A stretch of 64,000 nt of DNA from Ampullaceana balthica. Taxonomy: Eukaryota; Mollusca; Gastropoda; Lymnaeidae. The position numbers were made by a program, and so were the translations under genes. Below, piece after piece: positions 46,747 through 56,273 of this stretch (the stretch's first letter is position 1; each line of letters begins with the position of its first letter). The notes below the pieces were generated by a model. That model was not told the origin of the DNA, ran no database searches, and saw nothing but the letters and a program-made list of their open reading frames with translations. Location of the stretch: assembly GCA_944989445.1 (NCBI GenBank), contig CALYLW010000559.1:636730-700729 (forward strand), given 5' to 3'.

Positions 46747-47032
46747 GTACGTGAAATGATTTGGAATCTGAGTTTTTGTTTCTTACATCTTGGAGCTTGA
46801 GTCGCTAGTTTTGTTGAAGCCTAGGGTCATGGTTTTTTTGTTTTTTTATCTTTTTCTTATGTATATTCTACTATTTTGATATGAAAAGATATTTTCCATT
46901 CATTTTTTCTTTGGTGTAAAATTATATTTACTGTCGGAGTTTAGGGTTAATTGCTAAAGGGTTATGCAATAAATTAAACAAGATAATGTAATTATAAACA
47001 TTATTGAAGTTACTATTTTGTAATTTTTACAG

Positions 47033-47133
47033 ATCCAGAAGTGCACAGAGAAAAACTTTCTGCAATGACTGTCTTTGTAGAAGAAAGATCTGAAATGAAT
47101 GGTATAGAGCAACTTCATCATCAAAGACTTTAA
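47033..47133 (+). CDS. Unrecognised gene family, copy B, last exon
   Basis: Acceptor TAATTTTTACAG at 47032, phase 1 in, then PEVHREKLSAMTVFVEERSE and MNGIEQLHHQRL with stop TAA at 47131-47133. V-x-R-E-x-L-S-x-M-T-V is shared with copy A (23316-23386). With exons 4 and 5 it forms a clean C-terminal region of about 120 residues. Its length is compatible with small adaptor-like proteins, but I cannot assign a function. Confidence 0.6.
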
Positions 47134-47275
47134 ATCTCTTAAAATTGTTTGATCTTCTTTTATCATGACATCATTCCATTCTAATCAATATGAAACCTTT
47201 GGAATTCTTGTTTAATGTATAATAGTAACGTGCCTTTCTAATTTCTTAAATATATAGTTCTTTTAAAATTCTAGC

Positions 47276-49087
47276 ATGATTTATCTCCTTATTTTGCTGT
47301 GAGGTTAAGCTTTGACATGTTCCAGCCTGTTACGGAAAATGAGGTCAAAAGTATTATTCTAAAATCTAAGCCAACGTCCTGCCCTCTTGATCCCATCCCC
47401 ACTCCACTATTGGTTGAGTCATTAGATCTCTTACTCCCAACTGCAACTAATATAGTTAATGAAAGTCTAAAATCTGGCACCTTTCCTTCATTATGTAAAT
47501 CTGCTATTATAAAACCCTTGCTGAAAAAACAAGGGTTAGACCAAAACAATTTAAACAACTATCGACCTGTGTCTAATATTTCATTTTTGTCGAAAGTCAT
47601 TGAAAAACTAGTCTTAAAACAACTTTTTTCTTATCTAAATGACCACACTCTTCCAAGTCCTAATCAGTCGGCCTACAGACCTTCTCGCAGCACAGAGACC
47701 ACTCTGTTGAAGGTAACAAATGACCTCCTACTCGCACTGGACAGTGGGAAAATTTGTATATTGGTCCTCTTAGATCTTAGTGCAGCCTTTGACACTGTCG
47801 ACCATCAAACACTGCTGAAAATCCTGCAAAATTATTTTGGAATTTCTGGCTCAGTTCTGGCTTGGTTTCAATCATACTTATCTAACAGATCACAGGTAGT
47901 ATCAGTAGATGGCTGTATCTCTCACAAAGCTGACTTGCTTTATGGTGTGCCTCAGGGCTCTGTTTTGGGTCCGGTACTTTTTGTACTGTATACAAGACCA
48001 CTACTTCTACTGCTCGAAAAGCATTCAGTTAAATCCAATCATTTGCAGATGATACTCAGCTATATACCCACACTGATCCCTCTAATATGTACTCCGCTGT
48101 CCAATTGATGCAAGAGTGCATTGGTGAAGTAAAGTCTTGAAAGACGTTAAGCAAACTCAAGCTGAATGATGACAAGACTGAAGCACTTCTATTTTGCAAC
48201 AATAAATCACGCAGTACTTTGTCTCTTCCGAAGTCAATTCACGTAGCCAGTTCGTATATTCTGTTCACAACATCGACTAGGAATCTTGGCTACATTATGT
48301 CTGACAACATGTCTATTAACAACTTCATCAATCACATATGTCGCTCTGCCTACACTGCCATTCGTCAGATCAGCTCAATCCGTCATTACTTAACAGTTAG
48401 TGCCACAAAAACTCTAGTCTGTGCTCTTGTACTAGCTGGTATGGATTACTACAATTCTCTTCTGTCAGGTGCGCCAAAACAATGCATTGAAAACTACAGA
48501 AAGTTCAAAATTCAGCTGCCAGACTGGTGCACAAGGCAAAAAAACATGACCATGTTACTCCACTTCTTCGCTCACTTCATTGGCTGCCTATACAAGCCCG
48601 TATTGATTACAAACTGGCCGTTCTCTGTCACAACTTCTTTTCGGACTCATGCCCATCGTATCTTACTGAACTTTTGTCGGTCTACTCACCCACTCGCCAG
48701 CTACGATCTTCTGCAGACACACGCGTTCTCTCTGTTCCTACGACACGCACCAAAACATTTGGTGAAAGGTCGTTCTCTTTTTGTGCAGCCAAACAATGGA
48801 ATTCTCTACCATTACACATACGTAGTATTCAAACAACCAAGTCCTTCAAGACTGCACTTAAGACACATCTTTTCAAAATTTATTTTCAAAATTAATGAAA
48901 CAACATTTCTTGTAAATTATTAACGTAGCTTATGTATAATGCACTGTAGTTTTTTGTGTTTGTTATGATATGAAAGTTAATTTAATACTTATAGGTATGT
49001 TATTTCTTTCATGTAAAGCGATGTGAACCCAGTTCATTACTGGGATACAGTGCTATATAAATAATCAATTTATTATTACTATTATTA
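47276..49087 (+). mobile_element. CR1/L2-like LINE, 5'-truncated
   Basis: Starts inside the RT domain about 140 bp after the last exon of copy B, runs through the ORF2 C-terminus, a 3' UTR with AAGCGATGTGAACCCAG and CAGTGCTATATAAATAA, and ends in an ATT-rich tail (49067-49087). Short repeat tails rather than poly(A) are typical of CR1/L2. Two more fragments of this family lie at 22093-22815 and 25313-25603. Confidence 0.85.
47299..48895 (+). pseudogene. Reverse transcriptase and C-terminus of the CR1/L2-like LINE
   Basis: The first frame (47299-48108) has the RT blocks in order: NNYRPVSNISFLSKVIEKL, PNQSAYRPSRSTETTL, LLDLSAAFDTVDHQ (first catalytic Asp region) and YGVPQGSVLGPVLF. A frameshift near 48010 puts the catalytic QSFADDTQLYTHTD in another frame. 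After a stop the C-terminal region continues with DYYNSLLSGAPKQCIE, HDHVTPLLRSLHWLPIQARI and KTFGERSFSFCAAKQWNSLP. The endonuclease domain is missing. Inactive. Confidence 0.9.
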
Positions 49088-49222
49088 AATGACTAAATAA
49101 ATTATTTAATTACTTTTTCTTTATATATTTCTGTATTTTCCTAGGATTAAATTTTCGTTTAAACTAATGATTTAATAATGTAAATGTTTGTAAATTCGTT
49201 TAGTAAGAATTAATCATTTTTT

Positions 49223-49275
49223 ATTATATATATACATATATACATTATACATATATATATATATATATATGTATG

Positions 49276-49362
<87 letters not shown>
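49223..49362. repeat. (AT)n microsatellite
   Basis: Long TA dinucleotide run, about 90 bp pure at 49276-49362 with imperfect repeats before it. Confidence 0.95.
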
Positions 49363-49366
<4 letters not shown>

Positions 49367-49370
49367 AATA

Positions 49371-50201
49371 AAGGCTGCGAAAATTATCGATTAACTTATC
49401 GATTAATCGTTAAAATGTTTTAGCGATTAAATTTTTTGTAACGATTAATTGACCCACCATTTATTGATGTACTGGAAGTCAAAAAGTAAACTATTTCAGC
49501 CGATAAATATAAACTAATTTCCGGACGATTACACGAACATTTTAGTTTCAAACTATTGACTCATGTGAATGTTCAAAATGTTAATAAAGGTTATTGTGTC
49601 CAATGAGAGAAATTGTTTGCCTACCAAGCAGTGTTCCTTCTAAGTCCAAGTGTAAGCTTCATTGGTTCGTGTGCAAAGTTTTAAAAGAACTCGTGTGCAA
49701 AGTTGCACAACGTCCATTTTTTGTGCAATATTTTACAAAATTTGCTGCGCGGCTATTCTAAACTCCTGCTTGGCCTTCAGTCAAATGTCTGCGCAGCCAC
49801 GCTGCTTAAAGGGAACATTGCTACCATGGTTCTAACGCTCCGCTTACATATCACCTGCAAACCAAACCTCCCCTACAGTATCAGAAACTTCAGCTGAGAC
49901 AATCTAAAGCTATGTGAACCAATTTTCAGCGCGGCTGGTTATATTGTAAACAAGACCCGCTCATCACTTGAACCAAATAATGTCAATACACTTGTCTGTT
50001 TGCTTTGTTGGTTAAAAGATGTCATATAAAGATGACATTCCAATGTTATTTCGATTTTCGACAAGTAGTACGTTTAATAAATTTTACTCATGACACCATA
50101 AATGAAAATTTCAATTTTTGCCTTAATCGAAATTAACGATTAATTAATCGTTAATTTTACAATAATTAACGATTAAATTTAAATTAATCGTTAACAGCAC
50201 T

Positions 50202-50202
<1 letters not shown>
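49371..50202. mobile_element. hAT element, TAGGGCTGTT...ATCGATTAA family, internally deleted
   Basis: Left AAGGCTGCGAAAATTATCGA; right end reversed TAGTGCTGTTAACGATTAAT; many TTAATCG/CGATTAA motifs at both ends as at 18532 and 31562. Flanks are AT microsatellite, so no target duplication can be proved. The middle encodes nothing recognisable. Confidence 0.65.
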
Positions 50203-50233
<31 letters not shown>

Positions 50234-50830
50234 TAAATAACACAATTTGCAATCTGTCACGCAATTAGTGTATGTCAGTCCTGACGCTATGCGAGGTACC
50301 TCTCGATAAAAAAAAATGTTGCCTTCGAGATTAAAATAATGTGTTGCTCACCATAAAATATTGTGACGTGACGTCATTATTTGAGCTTTTATTAATGTGT
50401 GAAGGGAATGAAATAAAAAGAGCAATGTTTTATTCGATTTGATTAATATTATTATTATTTTTTGTATTAAATGTCCGTTTTTGTGTATGTGTCCATGTCA
50501 ATATTACGTAGGTAATTACAAATTTAATTTTCTATATTAATATATAACATTCGTTTTTCGGTTTATGAAATTTACAATTGGTTGTCGTTCGGTTGTCAAA
50601 CTTCGATGCGTTTTGAACTACAAAGCCATTATTTATTACTGCAAATGAAATGTGTCAAGTTATGCTTCAGTTTAGTGATTGTTTTTCTTTTATACACTTT
50701 GAGATTGCATATTGTATGTTTTAAAAAATAACAAATTTAAAAATTTAGTTTTTTTCATTGTTATTTACATGTAATATTTTAATGCGTCTTAGACTAATTT
50801 TGAATATAAAATCTTTGCTTTTAATATAAA
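50203..50830. other. AT-rich stretch, no gene seen
   Basis: Short AT microsatellite at the left, then stop-rich sequence; one TGACGTCA at 50369-50376. Confidence 0.45.
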
Positions 50831-51340
50831 CTGGAAGGGGTGTTGACTTGACAATAATGAAAACGTTTATTAGAATTCCTAAAACGTGAATATTACAGTT
50901 GATACTTTAATATTTTCTTTTATCCAGTGCTTAACTTTACTTCAAAGGTTTCATGCAAAATGCATAGTTCGTTATTTTTTCATATTTGTAAATAGTTACA
51001 ATTTTTTATTTACATGTTTTTGATAATGTAAAGGTAATAATGTATGGACCAATGGGCGCATAAACTGACAAGTCATACTAGATCTTGAAGAGGTGCTGAC
51101 TTGACAACAATAAAAACGTGTATGTGAATTACTAACACGTGGATATTAAATTGTAAATATGATTAACAGTTGATAAGTTAATATTTTCTGTTATCCTGTG
51201 ACAAACTTTGTTTACTACGTTTCATGCAAAATAAATAGTTATTAACATGTGTAAAATTACAGTCTATTTTTTACATGTTTTGATAATGTTGTGGTAATAA
51301 TGTATAGACAAATGGGCGAATAAACTGACAAGTCATAATC
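50831..51340. repeat. 253-bp tandem duplication, 2 copies
   Basis: Units start at 50831 (CTGGAAGGGGTGTTGACTTG) and 51084 (CTTGAAGAGGTGCTGACTTG) and share TTTCATGCAAAAT, TGATAATGT, GGTAATAATGTAT and ATAAACTGACAAGTCATA in order, with substitutions and small indels. No coding frame is shared. Confidence 0.88.
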
Positions 51341-52215
51341 ATCAATGAAGCTTAAACGGCTTCAAGTCACAGATATGCGTGATGTGGATCACATTACAGT
51401 CACATAATTTATTTTTAACACACTTCGCTATATTATTGGTGCACTCATAATTGGTGCGCACTATTCAATGCCGCAAGTTAACGTCCTGCTGACCCCTCAG
51501 CAATATTTGTTAATACGTCGAACTTCAAACTTCTTTGCCGCAATATCACTTTATGCTGTGTGTAATTCACTATGCATTTACTATTATCATGATTATATCA
51601 TTATCATTCATGCAAACTTATATAACGCGAAGCCTAACCTTGGAGGTTTTCTCATAACACATATATTCGTATATATATTCAAAATATATACTCTGCTATG
51701 TACGTTCGTAATGCTAGATTTTAGAAATCTCACCGCTAAAAAACATAACCTTGAAAGATATATTGCACACAAAACTATTTTCAAACGTCTGCATAAAATT
51801 GTTCAATATGGAAAAGAGATTTAATTGTTCTCTCTTGGTCTCTACATTTTCTGATTATTTACTATGCAGCTTTCAGGCAAAAGGGACAATTACAAAAACT
51901 GAAATATATCCATTTTGAAAACTCCCATTATTTTTGATGGGTAAATACTCTAGTATATGTATATTTCTTTATTATTTATTTAGAAATTTTTTTTATCTAT
52001 AATCTATGACAATAGTTTTGCTAATTACGTTTTAATATATATCAATGTTTTATATCTATTGCCAGAAAAGTGTAGGGGAAAATTAAAAAAACAAAACAAT
52101 AATCAATATTATACATTTATTTTAATTGTTCATGAGCAATGAAATTTAAAGGGAAATCTGAAAATAAGTAAACTGTATATTTTCACATTAGGTTTATCGT
52201 TACTTTTCATTTTAG
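51341..52215. other. AT-rich stretch with one unassigned open frame
   Basis: A 118-codon frame with an ATG lies at 51468-51824. It is rich in Ile, Tyr, Leu and Lys, with a hydrophobic stretch around residues 55-80 (GFLITHIFVYIFKIYTLL). No family is recognised and its composition matches random AT-rich DNA, so I do not call a gene. Confidence 0.4.
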
Positions 52216-52464
52216 AACTCGTAATAAGAGCAGAACTTACTATGATTCTGGTGTTTTATGGGGCCTCAGAAAATCCTTGACATTTTGAAGAAAGGAGAAA
52301 AGAGCGCTTATTTAAGGACACTGCATCGTGACACTTCCATGCTAAATGAAAATGCCTCCATGACTAAAAAGTGGAAGATTTGTTTACAGAATCCACGCAA
52401 AAATTTTCATTTTCCCATCAGCAAATGTTGGTTTGGATAAATGTGGATAGATTCACGGCAGCCG
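52216..52464 (+). pseudogene. Possible decayed exon
   Basis: A good acceptor (TTTCATTTTAG at 52215) and good donor (GCCG|GTAAGC) frame 249 bp of less AT-rich DNA. Each frame is open only in part: ELVIRAELTMILVFYG at the start, VEDLFTESTQKFSFSHQQM at the end. Two or more frameshifts would be needed. No homologue within the window. Low confidence. Confidence 0.3.
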
Positions 52465-52617
52465 GTAAGCTTAATTGGTTATTTTACTTATCTTCTGTAT
52501 GTTTAGTACAAACTTTTGTTGCGTTTTATAGTTCTATTACATATTTTATTTTATTGTTACCGATGCATGCAAACAGCTTGTTTATTTTCAACTTCCAAAT
52601 CTATTTTTTTTATTGCG

Positions 52618-52778
52618 GGGCCGTCCATAAATGACATCACGCAATTTTTGCCCCTCCCCTCTCCTCACTGTATGAAATATTTAAGTTAAATTTTCTTAAA
52701 ACTTACGCGTTTTTGATATGACGTCACAGTTCTTATCCCCCTCAACCCAGGTGCTTGACGTCATTTATGGACGGCCCT
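52618..52778. mobile_element. MITE of the GGGGCCGTCC family, short form
   Basis: Left GGGGCCGTCCATAAATGACA, right end reversed AGGGCCGTCCATAAATGACG; TGACGTCA at 52719-52726; C-rich blocks between. 161 bp. Confidence 0.8.
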
Positions 52779-53632
52779 AAGATGAATTTGCAGTTTTTAA
52801 GTTCAAATATTGACATTCTTCAAACTGCAAGAGACTATTTTGTCTCAACGTTTTAAAAAGTAACATTTCGCAAAATAACGTTTTTGTTTGCTGAAATAAA
52901 ACATCAAATATTTGTTTGATGCAGACATTCCAATTAACTTGATATCTATGGTATATTTCTTTCGTTGATAAGTTTTGAAATATAATGTTTTTTAGTTTAC
53001 TTAACACAATAAAAACGAAACATTGAAATATGCTGGAAAAGTTATATTAAGGCATGGATGCTAAAATCAAATCAGAATAATAAATATCTTATGAAACTTG
53101 ATAAAATGAGAAACATATTGATCACCTTGGAAGCAATTGTTAGCGACTTTTGGTATTTGATGTATGGAATTTTACTAATTTAGCTGGATAAATTACATAA
53201 ATAAACATCAGTTAGATATACATTTTTTTTTAAATTTTGTGATTATTATTTTTAAATTTTAGTTCCCTACTCAATTTCATTAAAAAACGAGTTCTATAAT
53301 AAGTACACAAACAAACGAATCTTCGAGGGACAAGAGTCATTCAGGAAACTGAAATTACAGATATAAAATGTTCAATATATTAGTTAAAACTAGCTACCAC
53401 CCGCAGCGTAGCATACGCCGCAGACTTGCTTATCATAGACAGTGCAAAGAACGGTGGGGGGGGGGTGAGAGTACAGACATAAACAGCAGCACGAAGTAAT
53501 GAAAAAATAGCGAGTAAACCTGGAGACATGCGCACTGATGTTGTTGTTACCCGCCCCCCACCCACCCTTTATTACTACCATACCTTAAACATAAACTGTG
53601 ATTTGCCGACCCTAGAGAGGGTTAGTCATGTT

Positions 53633-54046
53633 TAGGATCGTTATTTGCGTGTTGTGGTTTTTTTAGCAAACCGATTGTCGATTATGTAACTCCGATTTTA
53701 AACCGATTATCGTTTTATAGCTGACTTGATAGAAATTGGGGGTGTACCGGATTTCACCTGCGGCTCCGGCAAATCCGGAATCCGGCCATATTTACAAATC
53801 CAGCTTCGGCACAAAATTGCTTCATAAATCAGGCCAAATCCGGCTTGCTGGATTTGCGATAAAATATACCGTATATTAATTATAGCTCTGGCTCCGGCAA
53901 ATCTGGAATCCGGCAATTTTCATAAACCGGCTTCAGCTCCGGCCGGATTTCACTTCATAAATCCGGCCGAATCAAATTCGATTATCGGTTTGGGAAATTT
54001 AAAACCAATTGTCGCTTTCAAATCCGATTATCGTTTAACAGCCTTA
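53633..54046. mobile_element. hAT-like MITE with CCGGCTCCGGC arms
   Basis: Ends TAGGATCG and, reversed, TAAGGCTG. The flanks GTCATGTT (53625-53632) and GTCATTTT (54047-54054) are an 8-bp duplication with one change. The arms hold repeats of GATTATCG and of AAATCCGG/CTCCGGC, giving a large imperfect palindrome. Confidence 0.75.
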
Positions 54047-54116
54047 GTCATTTTGGAAAAGGGGGAAAAGAACGGGCAGAAACAATCATTTTCATATATT
54101 AAAAAAACAAAAAATT

Positions 54117-54186
54117 TGTCCCTCTGCGATTTGATCCCAGGACTTTCCGCGTGCAAGGCCGACGTGATAACCACTACACTATAAAT
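54117..54186 (-). other. tRNA-like sequence (pseudo-tRNA or SINE head)
   Basis: On the minus strand TAGTGTAGTGGTTATCACGT matches the D-arm region (A box) of metazoan tRNA-Val-like genes. A following anticodon arm CGGC-CTTGCAC-GCGG would show UGC. The T arm (GGGATCAAATCGC) is a poor B box and the acceptor ends do not pair. Not a functional tRNA. Confidence 0.6.
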
Positions 54187-54654
54187 CATATGTATTCTGT
54201 GAAGGAAAAACGCAACTGAACGGCAAGTGAACGCGAGAAGCTTTCAGAAGACATAATGTATTTAAAATATATATTCTTTTACGAAATTACAATATTCTTC
54301 CAGATTCAAATTAAAACTCCCCCGGCTGAAAACAAATTCTTCCACAACATGATTTCTATCAGAATGATTGCAATGTATGTTGATTATAATTATGAATCTA
54401 TGCGCACAGTGTGTTTTTATTAATAAATAAAACATGTTAAAACTTTTGATTGTCTTACTGTAACGCATACATTTCTGCAACATATGTTTAATGTAAAAAC
54501 ATTTGAAATATTGAAATCATTAACTTACAATAAAAATATAATTTTAACCCCTAAAAAATCACAGAAGGAATTTTTATTTTAAGTGGGGCTGGACATATAA
54601 TGCTTCAAAGATTTTTTATTTTATTTTTAAAATGGCTCCCAGTTACTACATGTC

Positions 54655-54835
54655 TAGAAATCTCTGCTATAAAATTAACAGTTTATGTTTACAACCCTGG
54701 TAATGGTAGTGACGTGACGTCATGTGACATCGTAGACATCACGATTATCACATGTTTATTACTATACCGGGTAGACAGAAATGTGACACCAATATGAAAA
54801 GTGAAAATTGTCGAACATCTGACGTCGGTTTCGCA
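54655..54835 (+). pseudogene. Unrecognised gene family, copy C: decayed exon 1 fragment
   Basis: ACAGTTTATGTTTACAACCC is identical to copy A (about 17824). Colinear matches follow: CATGTTTATTAC, GACAGAA-TGTGACAC, ATATG-AAA, TTGTCGAACNTCTGACGTC. The start still reads V-Y-V-Y-N-P-G-N. Indels break the frame after about 20 codons and neither exon border is kept. Confidence 0.7.
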
Positions 54836-56265
54836 TTTCGAAATAATTCAGAGCTTCAACGTACTTCCAATATAATTTCAAGTATGACTTGAGCTTCTTC
54901 ATTAAAAGATTAATTGCGTGTGTAAGATAGAAAAATTAAAGAAATAACTTTTTAAAAAAACATTAATGAAGTTGTAACAATAACTTTTTATTATTTCATT
55001 GGCATGTTACAATTAAAAAAAATTCAGAAATATTGATGAATAATTATAACTTTTTTAGATTTTTAATTTAGTTTTCTTTCTAAAATAAATTTTTACATCA
55101 AATAAATATCTACCACAAATTATTTCAAAATACAAATCACGCAAAACTTTTACATTGAAAGGGAAACTATTATTTCTTTTCATCATAAAATAAATGGGCT
55201 ATGTCCCTTAGTCCCCCTCCCACACACCACAAACACCATACACCCTTAGCCCCCGCCCCCCCCAACAGTATATATTAAATTATATAAATGTTACAAATAG
55301 ACAAACTGCTTGTTTTCACCTCTTTCGTTTCTAGAAGGATTGATGTATCTTGACCAAACATGGCTCATATGTCAATCATAAAATAGAAATTAATCGTATT
55401 GTCCATTAATTAATTTTTGCTAGAGATAAAAACGGTTTTTGAACGTTTGTGAAGAGACAATAGTATTACCTCATATTTTTTTCAATTAATTTTACAACAG
55501 TCTTATCATACCACCATTGTTTTGAGAATGATAAAAAAAATTATATAAATAAATCATGTTTACATTATTGAAGAATCTTCATTATTTTTCCAAGCGATTT
55601 GATCAAATTTTGTTCAGATTGATTTTTAATAAAGCAAACTTAACGTGACAGAATTGGAGACTTGGGTGAATTATGGTAAAACGTAAATTTATATACTTTA
55701 TTTCGTTGAAAACTATTTAGACTCACTATAACAAAAATGCTACATGCTTATGTTTCCTACTATATTTGACAGGTGCTTAGTTCAATGTGATTAAATACAA
55801 GATATATATGGTTCTTGCATTTTTGTCAGCCTAATTCAATATGACGAAAGAACAATTCCAATGAGCGATGCTTCTTATTTTACTAGCAAACGTTTCATTT
55901 CTCGCCATTATTAATACAGTGTTTGCTTTTAAGGGGAAATATTTAGATGACCCCTTTTTAGATTGCTCCTTTCTCCGAAATTCTTTTAGATATCCCACGA
56001 ATGAGATTTTCTTGATCGCATATCTTATTTATTACATCATGGCACAACCTTGATTGCTATGCAAATAAGTTCGTTAAACTTCTGAATAAACATAATCAAT
56101 AATCTGAAGGCCCCTGGAAATATTGAACTATGAAGTAATTTTAGTTATACGAACAAGTGTCAAGTTGGAATGTCATATTTGGGAAGGAGGAGCTTGTGAT
56201 GCGAAATACTCTTCTCTTTCGGGAGTGAATAGAATGACATCAATCCATCTGTTAATTATCATGTA
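54836..56265. other. AT-rich stretch, no gene seen
   Basis: A C-rich patch lies at 55210-55265. No exon or transposon end supported. Confidence 0.45.
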
Positions 56266-56273
56266 GTGCTAGC

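Noticed and set aside
51468..51824. 118-codon frame with a hydrophobic segment
   Set aside because: Composition is that of AT-rich non-coding DNA and no splice, homologue or family support exists.
53390..53600. A transposon with ACCACCCGCAGCGTAGC at its left end
   Set aside because: No inverted partner or target duplication found; only G and C runs.
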